From assembly GCA_000961655.1 (NCBI GenBank), contig LADR01000049.1, positions 1-64,000 of the forward strand: DNA of 64,000 nucleotides, written 5' to 3'. Source of the stretch: Desulfatitalea sp. BRH_c12. GTDB taxonomy: Bacteria; Desulfobacterota; Desulfobacteria; Desulfobacterales; Desulfosarcinaceae. Below, one piece after another: positions 28,669-37,859 of the stretch; positions within the stretch are counted from its first letter, which is position 1, and every line of letters starts with the position of its first letter. The notes under the pieces were generated by a model. It saw nothing but the letters and a program-made list of their open reading frames with translations, was not told the origin of the DNA and did no database searches. Made by a program: the position numbers and the translations under genes.

Positions 28669-30081
28669 CTAATTCTGGGACGGCTCTTCAGACGCGTCGG
28701 TATCCGGCGGTGTCTCTTGCGTCTCTTGGGTCCCTTCAGGTACTTCAGCCTGGACAGTGGACGGAGGGGCTTCCACTGTATCATCTTCGGGTGTATCTAC
28801 TTTTTCGGGCGCGATTCGGGATCGTCCTGCGGATAGCACCCGCGCCTCTTTGAGGGCGTTGTGGGCATTGTCGATCAACTGCTTGGCCTTTTCTTCACCA
28901 ATGCCCCGGATTTGGACAAGATCGGCCACCTCGGCCCCGGCCAGCTCTTCGGCTGAATAGTACCCTTTTTCGAACAACGCATCCGCCATGCCGATCCCTA
29001 CACCCGAAACCTGCACAAGCGAGTCATACCCGCTCTTCATGGTTTGATTGTACTGGCTTTCGCTGTTGACATCCAAGTGCCAACCGGTCAACTTGGAGGC
29101 CAGCCGGACATTCTGCCCGCGTTTGCCAATGGCAACGGACAAAAACTCGTCGGGCACGATCACCTCCATGGCACGGTTTTCTTCATCGATGATGACCCGC
29201 GAAATCTCGGCCGGCGCAAGCGCATTGCAGACAAACTTGGCAGCATCTACGTGCCAGGGAATAATATCGATCTTCTCGCCACGCAGCTCCTGAACGACGT
29301 TCTGCACGCGACTGCCCTTCATGCCCACGCAGGCGCCCACTGGATCGATGTCAGAATCCTGGGAAGAAACGGCAATTTTAGCACGGCTGCCAGGCTCACG
29401 GGCGGCCCCCTTGATATCGACAATGCCCTCGGCAATCTCGGGCACTTCGGTTTTGAAGAGCATGACCAAAAAATCCGGATGTGTGCGCGTCAAAACCACC
29501 TGGGGACCGCGCGTTTCATAAAGGACATCCAGAATCAGGGCGCGGATGCGATCACCGCGCCGGTAACTTTCGCGTGGGACTTGCTCGCGCACCGGCAATG
29601 CCGCTTCGGTGGCGCCCAGATTGACGACGATATCCCCCCGGTCGAACCGCTGAACGATGCCGTTGATGATTTCTCCCTTGCGATCGATAAAATTGGTATA
29701 GACGGCGTCCCGCTCGGCGTCCTTGAGCTTTTGAATAATGACCTGCTTGGCCGACTGCGCCGCGATGCGGCCGAAGGTGGAAGCATCCATTTTGGTTCCC
29801 AAGCTATCCCCGACTTCGCATTCCGGATCGAGTTTGCGCCCCTCCGCGATACTGATTTGCAACTCGGGCTCTTCCACTTTTTCGACGACTTCTTTAAACT
29901 GGAACACTTCAATTTCACCGGACGCATCGTTAAAGCTTGCCTCGATCTCGATCTTGGGACCGAATTTTTTGCGGGCCGCCGAACGCAGCGCTTCCTCAAG
30001 GGCCTGGATCAATATCTGACGATCGATCCCTTTATCGCGGCTTACTTGTTCCACAACGCGTTTAATGTCTGCTATAAGCAT
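28669..30081 (-). CDS. nusA: Transcription termination/antitermination factor NusA
   Basis: 470 residues: N-terminal RNA polymerase-binding domain, S1 domain (about 135-200), KH1/KH2 (GACVGMKGSRVQNVV; AIGKRGQNVRLASKLTG), one helix-hairpin-helix region (LVQIRGIGEEKAKQLIDNAH) and an acidic, Glu/Pro/Thr-rich tail of about 50 residues. The second C-terminal HhH domain of E. coli NusA is absent. The ATG overlaps the rimP end by 10 bp. Confidence 0.97.
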   Translation of the reverse strand: MLIADIKRVVEQVSRDKGIDRQILIQALEEALRSAARKKFGPKIEIEASFNDASGEIEVFQFKEVVEKVEEPELQISIAEGRKLDPECEVGDSLGTKMDASTFGRIAAQSAKQVIIQKLKDAERDAVYTNFIDRKGEIINGIVQRFDRGDIVVNLGATEAALPVREQVPRESYRRGDRIRALILDVLYETRGPQVVLTRTHPDFLVMLFKTEVPEIAEGIVDIKGAAREPGSRAKIAVSSQDSDIDPVGACVGMKGSRVQNVVQELRGEKIDIIPWHVDAAKFVCNALAPAEISRVIIDEENRAMEVIVPDEFLSVAIGKRGQNVRLASKLTGWHLDVNSESQYNQTMKSGYDSLVQVSGVGIGMADALFEKGYYSAEELAGAEVADLVQIRGIGEEKAKQLIDNAHNALKEARVLSAGRSRIAPEKVDTPEDDTVEAPPSTVQAEVPEGTQETQETPPDTDASEEPSQN

Positions 30082-30590
30082 GGGTTTTCTCCATTGTGAT
30101 TGATAAGGTGCGCCTTTACGATATCGGCAAACGCGATGCGAATGGTCTGGTTATCCACCAGGAGCAGGATGGACAGTTCGCTGACACCTTCCAATGTACC
30201 GGTAAAATTCTTGCGCCCATCGATGGGCTGAGCGATACGAATTTTAGCGCGGCAGCCCCGGAAACGCTCGAAATCGGCAAGTTTACCCAACGGGCGCTGC
30301 ACGCCGGGCGAAGAAACCTCCATCCGATAAGGATGGTCCGCCTCAAGGCCCACATCCAGGATATCGCCAAGTTGGCGGCTGATTGCAACGCAGTCGTCCA
30401 GGCTGACCCCGCCGGGCTTGTCGATGTAGATGCGCAAGGTTCTACCCGCCGGTTCGCGCTGATACTCCACGTGCACCAACTCCATACCTTCACCGATGCA
30501 CAGGGGTTCAGCCAGCGCCCATACCCGTCCTACCATCGGATTATTCGCTATTCCCAGCACTTGGGATATATTGTGACTTTCTAAAACCAT
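30072..30590 (-). CDS. rimP: Ribosome maturation factor RimP
   Basis: Needed for 30S assembly. 172 residues from ATG 30590, with AGGAAC upstream. Conserved features: GMELVHVEYQRE, LRIYIDKPGGVSLDDCVAIS, YRMEVSSPGVQRPLG, and a C-terminal SH3-like half. First gene of the rimP-nusA-infB operon; directly upstream lies the terminator of the tRNA-Gly gene. Confidence 0.95.
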   Translation of the reverse strand: MVLESHNISQVLGIANNPMVGRVWALAEPLCIGEGMELVHVEYQREPAGRTLRIYIDKPGGVSLDDCVAISRQLGDILDVGLEADHPYRMEVSSPGVQRPLGKLADFERFRGCRAKIRIAQPIDGRKNFTGTLEGVSELSILLLVDNQTIRIAFADIVKAHLINHNGENPCL

Positions 30591-30608
30591 TTCGATTAGG
30601 TTCCTGAT

Positions 30609-30639
30609 GAAAAAAACAAAAACGGGCTTAAAGCCCGTT
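30609..30639 (-). terminator. Rho-independent terminator of tRNA-Gly
   Basis: Read on the minus strand: AACGGGC-TTTAA-GCCCGTT followed by TTTGTTTTTTT. The stem is 30621-30639 and the U-tract 30610-30620. It lies about 145 nt after the tRNA 3' end and just before rimP, so it isolates the tRNA transcript, or attenuates read-through into rimP-nusA-infB. Confidence 0.85.
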
Positions 30640-30784
30640 CCCCTGCAAAGTAGATCGTTAATCCGACCTGGATTCGTGTATCCGCTATTTGGAACCCATC
30701 ATCTGAAGCAAACGCTCACAAAAACACCTGCTCGTTTTCTACTTTGCCAAGTTCGGTTCGATGAAAAAACCGGACTTAAATTGG

Positions 30785-30860
30785 TGGAGCGGGCAACGAG
30801 ATTCGAACTCGCGACACCAAGCTTGGGAAGCTTGTACTCTACCAACTGAGCTATGCCCGC
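30785..30860 (-). tRNA. tRNA-Gly (anticodon CCC)
   Basis: 76-nt cloverleaf on the minus strand with encoded 3' CCA (30785-30787). The acceptor stem is GCGGGCA/TGCCCGC, the D-arm has AGCTCAGTTGGTAGAG, and the anticodon stem CAAGC/GCTTG encloses the loop TTCCCAA, giving anticodon CCC (reads GGG). The T-arm has GTTCGAATC. Single tRNA with its own promoter and terminator. Confidence 0.96.
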
Positions 30861-30873
30861 TTACCAGAAGCTT

Positions 30874-30902
30874 TATATAAGACAACCAAATTTTTATGTC
30901 AA
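30874..30902 (-). promoter_or_regulatory. Sigma70-type promoter of tRNA-Gly
   Basis: Minus-strand TTGACA (30902-30897), a 17-nt spacer and TATATA (30879-30874), placing the start about 7 nt before the tRNA 5' end at 30860. This is the best -35/-10 pair seen in the window. Confidence 0.8.
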
Positions 30903-30988
30903 CTGATTTCACGGGCATGCACCGGCCCTCAGAGATTCGGGCAAGTGAATAGGGTTGGACCGCACGCGGCCCTCCGGCAGAGCGCTAT

Positions 30989-31348
30989 TTACTCCAGCAA
31001 AGACCTGATTGTCTTCAGTTCATCTATGACCTCTTTGATCACATCCGTTTTGGACCGCGGGGCGTTGTCCGATGGCGGCTCGCCGGCAGTGGCTTTGAGA
31101 TATTGCCGGGCGCCTTTGATGGTGAACTTACGATGGTAGAGAAGATGCTTGATGCTCAAGATCAGTTCCACATCGCTTTTGCGATAGAGCCGCTGGCCGG
31201 CATCGGTGCGTTTTGGCCTGATACGCGGGAATTCGTTTTCCCAGAAGCGCAGAACGCTCGACGGCAGTCGGGCGATGCGACTGACTTCTCCGATGCGGAA
31301 GAAAAGCTTGTCCGGAATTTCGGGCGGATGTTCGGACGACGCGGTCAT
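30989..31348 (-). CDS. MerR-family transcriptional regulator
   Basis: 119 residues with an N-terminal winged helix-turn-helix (FRIGEVSRIARLPSSVLRFWENEF, about 16-40; then RLYRKSDVELIL) and a short C-terminal helix for dimerisation. No metal-binding cysteines, so it is not a metal sensor of the classical type. MerR genes of this kind often follow pheST in delta-proteobacteria. The target is unknown. Confidence 0.88.
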   Translation of the reverse strand: MTASSEHPPEIPDKLFFRIGEVSRIARLPSSVLRFWENEFPRIRPKRTDAGQRLYRKSDVELILSIKHLLYHRKFTIKGARQYLKATAGEPPSDNAPRSKTDVIKEVIDELKTIRSLLE

Positions 31349-31473
31349 TGGCGTTCCTTTCGCACTCCGCGTGGGAATCCATCCACAAACGGTCTCTTGC
31401 CAGGCCGACTTTCAGCCTCCAATGTCCCGGAATCACCGCTACGGATTATCCACCCTGTAAACCTGAATGCCTG

Positions 31474-33888
31474 TCATGTTGGCAGACCGGCCTTGAATGC
31501 AACGACCAGACGGTCGGATATCCGTTTGTGCAACTCGTTGACATCCGTGTCCGACAGCGTCGTTTCGGGTGAGCGATAGACAATCCGCAAAGAAACGCTT
31601 TTACGACCCTCGGGAATGGGATGGCCGACAAACACATCGAACAGGCGCACCTCCTCCACAAGCGGTTCGCGCATTTCCCGTACATAGGCCAAGAGCACGG
31701 CGGCTTCCATGTCCTGATCGACGATCAATGTCGCGTCTCGAGCCACATCCGGGTACTTTGGCAACGGTCGGGACTGAAAGGTTTCAGGGATATGCGCTGT
31801 AAGCCGTGTCAGATCCAGGTCGAAAACAAAAGCCTTCTGGCGCAGTTCATAGGCGTCCAGCACCAGGGGATGGACTTCACCGATCACGCCCAGAAACTCG
31901 TCATTGATCAGTATCCGGGCGCTGGCGCCGGGTTTGGTAAACGTGCAGTGCTCATCGGCAAGTGCCGTGAACTGGACCGGGGAAACGTGCAACCCGTCCA
32001 AAAGGGCTTCAGCAGCCCCTTTCAAATCGTAAAAGTCACATGGCTCGGGTTTGGTGTGCCATTCGACCTCGCTGCGGTCACCCGTCCACAAACCGGACAC
32101 CATTTCGATCTCCTCCGGTTGCACCTCACTGCCCTGACCGATAAAGATGCGACCGGTTTCAAACAGCTTCAGGTTGCGTGACTGGCGGGAAAGGTTGCGC
32201 TTCATGGTATCGAGCAACCCCGGAATGAGACTGGTGCGCATCACGGCTTGATCTTCGGTCAAGGGATTGATCACGGCCACCTGGCGGCAGCGCGCGTCAT
32301 CCTCCGTAAAGCGCAGATGGCGGCACGAATCGGCATGCACGAAGCTGTAGGTGATAATTTCGGCGAAGCCCCTGCCGGCCATCAAATCACGCACCTGTTG
32401 GCGCTGGGTCCACAATTTGGGGGCGGGCCGCGCAGCCGGCGGAACAGCCGGGAAAGTGACCGGAATTTGATCGTATCCGGCGCGCCGGGCAACCTCTTCC
32501 ATGAGGTCTTCGGGGCGGCTGACATCCACGCGGAAGCTGGGCACGGCCACCGTTAGAGTATCTTGATCCTGGGACATCACTTCGAATTCGATGGCGGCCA
32601 ACAAGCGGGCCATCTCCTCCCGTTCGATGCATGTGCCCAGCAGGCGGTTGGCCGCCGCGACGCTCATGTGAACGATCGGTGCCTGAGGTATTTCATGGGC
32701 GGCATCGATGACACCATCCAGCAACTGCCCATTGCCCAGTTCGGCCATCAGTTGGGCGGCGCGGTTCAAGGCGTACAGCGTCCCCTCGGGGTCCACGCCC
32801 CGTTCGAAGCGGTGCGAGGCATCCGTCTTGATTCCTAGTTTCTTGGCAGTCCGACGAATGCTGGCCGGATTGAAATAGGCGCTCTCCAGCAAAACGCGCG
32901 TGGTGCCGGCACCAATTTCGGAGTTCATACCGCCCATCACGCCGCCAACCGCGACCGGTTTCCGGCCATCGCAAATCATCAGCATCTGGCGGTCCAGCAC
33001 GCGCTCCTTACCGTCCAGAGTGGTAAAACGCTCGCCATCCCCGGCGGTACGGACCACGATCCGCTGTTCGGCCAACTGGTCGAAATCAAAGGCATGCAGG
33101 GGTTGGCCAGTCTCTAACATGACAAAATTGGTGATGTCGACGATGTTGTTGATCGAACGCAATCCCACCGCTTTCAGGCGATCCTTCAACCAGAACGGTG
33201 AGGGGCCTATGGTGATGCTATCCAACAAACGGGCGGCATATCGCGGACAGTGCGCCGGTGCTTCAATCGTCACGGAGGTCATCTCCGCAATTTTTCCATC
33301 GGTCGCCGGCAGTTGCACGACAGCGCGCCTGAGTCCGCCATCCTGAAAACCCGCCACTTCGCGGGCAATACCGAGCATGCTCAAGCAATCGGAGCGATTG
33401 GGCGTCAGCCCGATTTCCATGAGGGTGTCGGAAAGCCCCAGCGCTTTGTTCAAGGGCTCTCCGGGGACGAGATCCGCCGACAGCACCATCAGACCCGCAC
33501 CATCGGGCCCCAAGTGCAGTTCGGATTGACTGCACAGCATGCCTTCCGAGATCTGCCCCCGCAAAACATTTTTGGTGACGACCGTGCCCTCAGGCAATAG
33601 CGTTCCGCCTAGTGCCAGCGGTGCCAGCATGCCCACGGCGGCATTGGGCGCACCACAGACGACTTGATAGGTGTTCGAGCCCGCTTCCACCTGGCATACT
33701 TTGAGTTTATCCGCATTGGGATGCGCCGCCACTTCGCTGATCCGGCCAACGACCACCGTATCGAGGTACGCATAACGCTCCTCGATCGATTCGACTTCCA
33801 GCCCCACCATGGTCAACAGGTGAGCCAGCCGATCGACAGGCATATCGATGGTCACATAATCCTGAAGCCAGCTTAAACTAATCTTCAT
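31474..33888 (-). CDS. pheT: Phenylalanine-tRNA ligase beta subunit
   Basis: 804 residues, normal for the bacterial beta subunit. N-terminal tRNA-binding (OB) domain with HPNADKLKVCQVE, B3/B4 editing domain (about 210-390), B5 domain, a catalytic-like core, and the C-terminal ferredoxin-fold anticodon-binding domain (PLPKYPDVARDATLIVD to the end). It starts 32 bp after pheS. Confidence 0.97.
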   Translation of the reverse strand: MKISLSWLQDYVTIDMPVDRLAHLLTMVGLEVESIEERYAYLDTVVVGRISEVAAHPNADKLKVCQVEAGSNTYQVVCGAPNAAVGMLAPLALGGTLLPEGTVVTKNVLRGQISEGMLCSQSELHLGPDGAGLMVLSADLVPGEPLNKALGLSDTLMEIGLTPNRSDCLSMLGIAREVAGFQDGGLRRAVVQLPATDGKIAEMTSVTIEAPAHCPRYAARLLDSITIGPSPFWLKDRLKAVGLRSINNIVDITNFVMLETGQPLHAFDFDQLAEQRIVVRTAGDGERFTTLDGKERVLDRQMLMICDGRKPVAVGGVMGGMNSEIGAGTTRVLLESAYFNPASIRRTAKKLGIKTDASHRFERGVDPEGTLYALNRAAQLMAELGNGQLLDGVIDAAHEIPQAPIVHMSVAAANRLLGTCIEREEMARLLAAIEFEVMSQDQDTLTVAVPSFRVDVSRPEDLMEEVARRAGYDQIPVTFPAVPPAARPAPKLWTQRQQVRDLMAGRGFAEIITYSFVHADSCRHLRFTEDDARCRQVAVINPLTEDQAVMRTSLIPGLLDTMKRNLSRQSRNLKLFETGRIFIGQGSEVQPEEIEMVSGLWTGDRSEVEWHTKPEPCDFYDLKGAAEALLDGLHVSPVQFTALADEHCTFTKPGASARILINDEFLGVIGEVHPLVLDAYELRQKAFVFDLDLTRLTAHIPETFQSRPLPKYPDVARDATLIVDQDMEAAVLLAYVREMREPLVEEVRLFDVFVGHPIPEGRKSVSLRIVYRSPETTLSDTDVNELHKRISDRLVVAFKAGLPT

Positions 33889-33920
33889 TATTTATTCCAG
33901 AAAACGGTAGAAAGAAGAAA

Positions 33921-34928
33921 TCAGAACTGATTCAAGTAACGGATATCGTTTTCAAAATTCTTGCGAATATCGTCGATACCGTATTTGAGCATGGCGATGC
34001 GCTCCACCCCCATGCCGAAGGCGAATCCGCTCACCTGAGAGGCATCGTAGCCCACATTCTCGAGAACAGCTGGATGCACCATGCCCGATCCCAGAATTTC
34101 CAGCCAGCCGGATTGCTTGCACACCCGGCATCCCTTGCCGCGGCAGATGACACAGAGGATATCCACTTCGGCGCTGGGTTCGGTGAAAGGGAAAAAGCTG
34201 GGCCGAAATCGCAAGCGCGTCAGAGGGTCGAACATCTGATGGACAAAGGCGGTCAACGTTCCTTTCAAATCCCCGAAAGAAATATTTTTATCGACCAGCA
34301 ACCCCTCTACCTGATGGAACATGGGGGTATGGGTGATATCCGAATCGCATCGATAGACTTTCCCGGGAGCGATGATGCGCACCGGCGGCGTGCGTTTTTC
34401 CATCACCCGCGGCTGGGTGGGCGACGTATGGGTGCGAAGAACGATATCCTCGGACACATAGAAAGTATCTTGCATGTCGCGGGCCGGATGGTTTTTGGGG
34501 ATGTTCAGGGCTTCGAAGTTGTAGTAATCGCTCTCCACCTCAGGACCCTCGACCACCTCGAACCCCATACGCGTCAGAATGTCGCAAATGCGGTGGGTGA
34601 TTTGGGTCAGCGGGTGCAGCGATCCTGATCCGAATTTCCGACCGGGCAAAGACACGTCGATGCGCTCCACGCGGGAGGCTGCGGCGGCTTCCAAGCGGTC
34701 CAACGCCTCCTGGCAGGCGGCTTCTATGCGCTGCTTGACCTGGTTTGCGTGTCGGCCTGCGGCCGGCCGCTCTTGTGCCGGCAATTGGGCCACGCCGCGC
34801 AACAATTGTGTCATCAGGCCCTTACGGCCTAAATATTTTGTATTGGCCTCATGAACGGCCTCGGGCGTCAGTGCTGCTTCTATCTCCCGCAGCGCCGCCG
34901 CGCCGACCTGATCGATGCTCTGCTCCAC
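33921..34928 (-). CDS. pheS: Phenylalanine-tRNA ligase alpha subunit
   Basis: 335 residues. N-terminal coiled coil (about 1-85), then the class II core: motif 2 region ([12 protein letters not shown]), [11 protein letters not shown], the active-site stretch around [17 protein letters not shown], and motif 3 [14 protein letters not shown]. Normal length. The Ala/Gly determinant of Phe selectivity lies in motif 3 (FAFGMG). Confidence 0.97.
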   Translation of the reverse strand: MEQSIDQVGAAALREIEAALTPEAVHEANTKYLGRKGLMTQLLRGVAQLPAQERPAAGRHANQVKQRIEAACQEALDRLEAAAASRVERIDVSLPGRKFGSGSLHPLTQITHRICDILTRMGFEVVEGPEVESDYYNFEALNIPKNHPARDMQDTFYVSEDIVLRTHTSPTQPRVMEKRTPPVRIIAPGKVYRCDSDITHTPMFHQVEGLLVDKNISFGDLKGTLTAFVHQMFDPLTRLRFRPSFFPFTEPSAEVDILCVICRGKGCRVCKQSGWLEILGSGMVHPAVLENVGYDASQVSGFAFGMGVERIAMLKYGIDDIRKNFENDIRYLNQF

Positions 34929-34962
34929 GGTTGTCTCTTTTTCGCTTATTGTACAAATGACC

Positions 34963-34988
34963 TGCGGCCGTCAGCATAGACGGCCGCA
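34963..34988 (-). promoter_or_regulatory. Hairpin in the pheS leader
   Basis: Perfect 10-bp stem (TGCGGCCGTC with GACGGCCGCA, 6-nt loop) about 35 nt upstream of the pheS ATG in the rplT-pheS spacer. No U-tract follows on the minus strand, so it is not a plain terminator. It could be a remnant of an attenuator or a translational element; no Phe-rich leader peptide was found. Confidence 0.4.
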
Positions 34989-35119
34989 TCGCGACTGGCG
35001 ATGCCGAGTGGGATCGTTACCTGTGGGCAAACCTGGCGTCTAAGTTCGGATCGGACGGCAGATTGTCAGCCGACCATTTACTCTGATCCATCTATGTGCT
35101 CACGCCCGGTACTCGGCGA

Positions 35120-35470
35120 CTATATCTGTTGCGAGGCCAACGCGGCGATCTTTGAAAAGCCGGCGGGATCGGACAGGGCAAGTTCCGCCAGAACCTTACG
35201 GTCCAGAGTGACACTCGCCTTTTTCAAACCATTGACCAGCTTGCTGTAAGAAAGGTCGTTCATGCGTGCACCCGCATTGATGCGCACAATCCACAACCGT
35301 CTGAAATCTCGCTTACGCTGGCGCCGATCACGATAGGCATAATTGAGTGCTTTATCGACGGAATCGGCGGCTGTGCGAAACAGCTTGCCGCGACCCGCAC
35401 GAAAGCCCTTGGCCAGTTTGAGCACCTTGTTGCGTCGCCGCCGGGCCTTGAATCCTCTTTTAATACGCAT
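35120..35470 (-). CDS. rplT: 50S ribosomal protein L20
   Basis: 116 residues, standard length and sequence (N-terminal basic [20 protein letters not shown], then [14 protein letters not shown]). L20 is the feedback regulator of the infC-rpmI-rplT operon in E. coli; conserved gene order suggests the same possibility here. Confidence 0.98.
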   Translation of the reverse strand: MRIKRGFKARRRRNKVLKLAKGFRAGRGKLFRTAADSVDKALNYAYRDRRQRKRDFRRLWIVRINAGARMNDLSYSKLVNGLKKASVTLDRKVLAELALSDPAGFSKIAALASQQI

Positions 35471-35481
35471 GTTAAATCTCC

Positions 35482-35679
35482 TTATCCGTTGGGCAGCAGC
35501 CGGCGGACCTCTTTCATGTCGCAGGTTTTGATAACCTGGGATTGTCTCAGCCCACGTTTGCGCTTGGGGCTCTTCGATGTCAAAATATGGCTGGCATGTG
35601 ATTTGGAAAATGAATATTTTCCACTGCCGGTTTTGCGAAACCGTTTGGCAGCCGAACGATTGGTTTTAATTTTGGGCAT
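35482..35679 (-). CDS. rpmI: 50S ribosomal protein L35
   Basis: 65 residues from ATG 35679 with AGGAGAAAC before it. Family core [20 protein letters not shown] and [16 protein letters not shown] longer in-frame opening up to 35748 is not the start. About 200 nt separate it from infC, enough room for an L20-responsive leader. Confidence 0.97.
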   Translation of the reverse strand: MPKIKTNRSAAKRFRKTGSGKYSFSKSHASHILTSKSPKRKRGLRQSQVIKTCDMKEVRRLLPNG

Positions 35680-35877
35680 GATCCGTTTCTCCTGTGTCTG
35701 TTTGTTCCCGCGTCGTTGGACCGGACCCCAGCAGCCTGCTTCCGGCACTCGCCGTGCCGAGCACCAAAAATAGAAGGCGCGAGTACCTCAGAATAGAAGG
35801 CCCACGCCAACGGGTCTTTGCAACCGGTCATCATCAGGTGCGGGGCACCTGCGACTTATTCAAATGCGTGCCTGGAA

Positions 35878-36414
35878 TTACTTCGGTGCCAGAATCATGA
35901 TCATGGTGCGCCCCTCGAACTTGGGGTATTGCTCCACGACTGCAAGCGTCTCCAATTCTTTGGCCACTTGTTCGAGCAGTGATCTGCCCTTGTCCGAGAG
36001 GGTGATTTCCCGCCCCCTGAACATCACTGTCACCTTGACCTTATCCTTACGCTCCAAGAACTTCCGGATATGACCCAGCTTGGTTTGCAAATCGTGCTCG
36101 CCGGTTTTGGGTCGCACCTTGATCTCTTTGATCTGAAAGGTGGTCTGCTTTTTTTTGGCTTCATGCTGCTTCTTGGTCTGTTCGTACTTGAACCGGCCAT
36201 AATCCATTATTTTGCAAACAGGTGGCTTGGCGGTGGGCGAAACCTCCACCAGATCAAGACCGACCGCGGAAGCAGCGGTAAGGGCATCCCGGATCGGCAA
36301 AATTCCGAGTTGGTTGCCGTCCTGATCAATGACACGAACTTCCCTGGCACGAATGCCTTGGTTCAATCGTGTGCGTTGCGCCTGATCCTCTTTTTCAGAT
36401 TTAAATTGAGCTAT
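35878..36414 (-). CDS. infC: Translation initiation factor IF-3, probable ATA start
   Basis: 178 residues. N-terminal domain (LNQGIRAREVRVIDQDGNQLG), Lys-rich linker (FKYEQTKKQHEAKKKQ) and C-terminal domain with FQIKEIKVRPKTGEHD and VMFRGREI. The preferred start is ATA at 36414-36412, with a near-perfect GAGGAGGTG 5 nt upstream, followed by AQFKSEKED. The nearest ATG (36435) lies before that ribosome-binding site and has none of its own. infC is known for rare AUU/AUC/AUA starts that IF3 itself discriminates against, giving autoregulation. Confidence 0.93.
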   Translation of the reverse strand: MAQFKSEKEDQAQRTRLNQGIRAREVRVIDQDGNQLGILPIRDALTAASAVGLDLVEVSPTAKPPVCKIMDYGRFKYEQTKKQHEAKKKQTTFQIKEIKVRPKTGEHDLQTKLGHIRKFLERKDKVKVTVMFRGREITLSDKGRSLLEQVAKELETLAVVEQYPKFEGRTMIMILAPK

Positions 36415-36706
36415 GCCAACACCTCCTCGACACATGGTTGGGCTTTTCGGCCATCCGACACATACAACAAAATGGCCCGTTGATATCAGCCGGTTTTTGC
36501 AGGCCTCTCTTTAAAATTTTATTTCAATATATAAACAGTCGCTGAATTGCAAGCAAAAAAGCGACTGTGGCGGTACTTCCCGGCGAATTGTCCGGCCGCT
36601 GTCCGGAGCCACGGGGCCCTGTGATGCGATCGGGCATTTTTACATGGACCCGCCGGCAATGCAAGTCAAAAACAGTGACAGCAGTGACAGGGAATTTGAC
36701 CGGTGA
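36415..36706 (-). promoter_or_regulatory. infC upstream region with promoter and flanking inverted repeat
   Basis: A minus-strand promoter candidate: TTGCTT (36556-36551), 17-nt spacer, TATATA (36533-36528). An 8-bp inverted repeat CAGTCGCT (36536-36543) / AGCGACTG (36560-36567) brackets the -35 box and could be an operator or a chance hairpin. The rest, up to the end of the deaminase gene, shows nothing else. Confidence 0.5.
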
Positions 36707-37219
36707 TCACGATTCACACATCTGGCTGAGCGTATAGGTCGACAGCAGGCTGTCGCGCCAGTAGGTGGTATCCGGGCGATTGAAAAATGACTGGAACAAA
36801 ATCAGGCTTTCCTTGCGGCCCACATCCGGCACAATGCGCAACCCATTGCGGCGATAGAGATCCGGCAGCACGGAGCGATCGCAGCCCACGCCGCCGCCCA
36901 TGGCGTCTTCATAGGCATAGACCAGCGTTCCGATGCCGCTGATCAAAATGGCGCCAAAACACATCAGGCACGGCTCTAACGTGGCATATAAAGTCATGCG
37001 GCTGCGATCCATGTCCGGGGGCAGCGTTTCCACGCGCCGCAACGCGAGAATTTCGGCATGATCCAGTTCACTGGGAACCGATTGCCGCGTGTGAATCCTT
37101 TCTCCGTGGGCGACCACCCTGCCTTCATAGGTAACCACGCAGCCCACGGGGAATTCGTCCTTGTTCAGGGCCTGACGCGCCAAGGCCAGGGCCTGTTGCA
37201 TAAAATAGTCGTGCGTCAT
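36707..37219 (-). CDS. Nucleoside deaminase, TadA/CDA-like
   Basis: 170-residue zinc deaminase with HAE (DHAEILALRR; zinc His and catalytic Glu, about 53-55) and PCxxC (LEPCLMCFGA, about 83-86). These are the motifs of the tRNA adenosine deaminase (TadA)/guanine deaminase group. The 55-residue C-terminal part (GGGVGCDRSVLPDLYRRNG onward) differs from E. coli TadA, so the substrate (tRNA A34, a free base or nucleoside) is left open. Confidence 0.82.
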   Translation of the reverse strand: MTHDYFMQQALALARQALNKDEFPVGCVVTYEGRVVAHGERIHTRQSVPSELDHAEILALRRVETLPPDMDRSRMTLYATLEPCLMCFGAILISGIGTLVYAYEDAMGGGVGCDRSVLPDLYRRNGLRIVPDVGRKESLILFQSFFNRPDTTYWRDSLLSTYTLSQMCES

Positions 37220-37295
37220 GGTATCAACCCCATCACAGGAAAAGCTCGGGTAAACAGGTCTCCCTCTTTAACTTTCATCTTTTCACTTTCTGCTT

Positions 37296-37859
37296 TCAAC
37301 CATCTATTTCTTTTACACATATCGTGCTATCGCAAGGACATCGATCATCGACTTCGTAGGCCATGACGATACGCGCCTCCATTTTGGCGCGTTCGGGTGA
37401 AACGGTTGCCCAGACATGGTTCTTCAACCTTTTTTCCAACTGCTCTTTGGAGGGGATCTCGGCCAAGCCGGCACCCGTCACTTTTCCGGTCAAGCCGTCC
37501 AGGATATCGGCCTGCTCGCCATTGGTGACCACAACCACCGGGATCTGGTCGGCGGCAGCCAGGCGCGCCAGGGCCAGCGCCGGGCGGTGGCGTGTCACCA
37601 GGGAACCGGGGCCATAGTGAATCAGCATCGCCGCCCGTCCGCTCAAGGCAATCGTGAAAGCGACCGGCACACATGCGGTGCGCGCGTCGGCCTGAACGTC
37701 CACGATCAGCCCGGACCGGATTTCCGATCGGTCATACCTTTTTTCCAGTATGAGCATGCGCGCTATTTTTTGCAGGTAGCGCTCGTCATGCGTGTCATCT
37801 CTGGTTTGACCGGTGAGATAATCGGTCAGTTCCCCCATTATCAGATGATGATCATTCAT
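37296..37859 (-). CDS. Orphan HsdR N-terminal-like protein
   Basis: About 187 residues from ATG 37859 (weak ribosome-binding site). It resembles the stand-alone 'type I restriction enzyme R protein N-terminal' family (HSDR_N_2). In that fold the nuclease motif would lie near VPVAFTIALSGRAAMLIHYG, but the usual Asp...Glu-x-Lys is not visible, so it may be inactive. The C-terminus has a cluster of three cysteines (RCPCDSTIC). No hsdM or hsdS is nearby. Transcribed away from dgt. Confidence 0.6.
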   Translation of the reverse strand: MNDHHLIMGELTDYLTGQTRDDTHDERYLQKIARMLILEKRYDRSEIRSGLIVDVQADARTACVPVAFTIALSGRAAMLIHYGPGSLVTRHRPALALARLAAADQIPVVVVTNGEQADILDGLTGKVTGAGLAEIPSKEQLEKRLKNHVWATVSPERAKMEARIVMAYEVDDRCPCDSTICVKEIDG

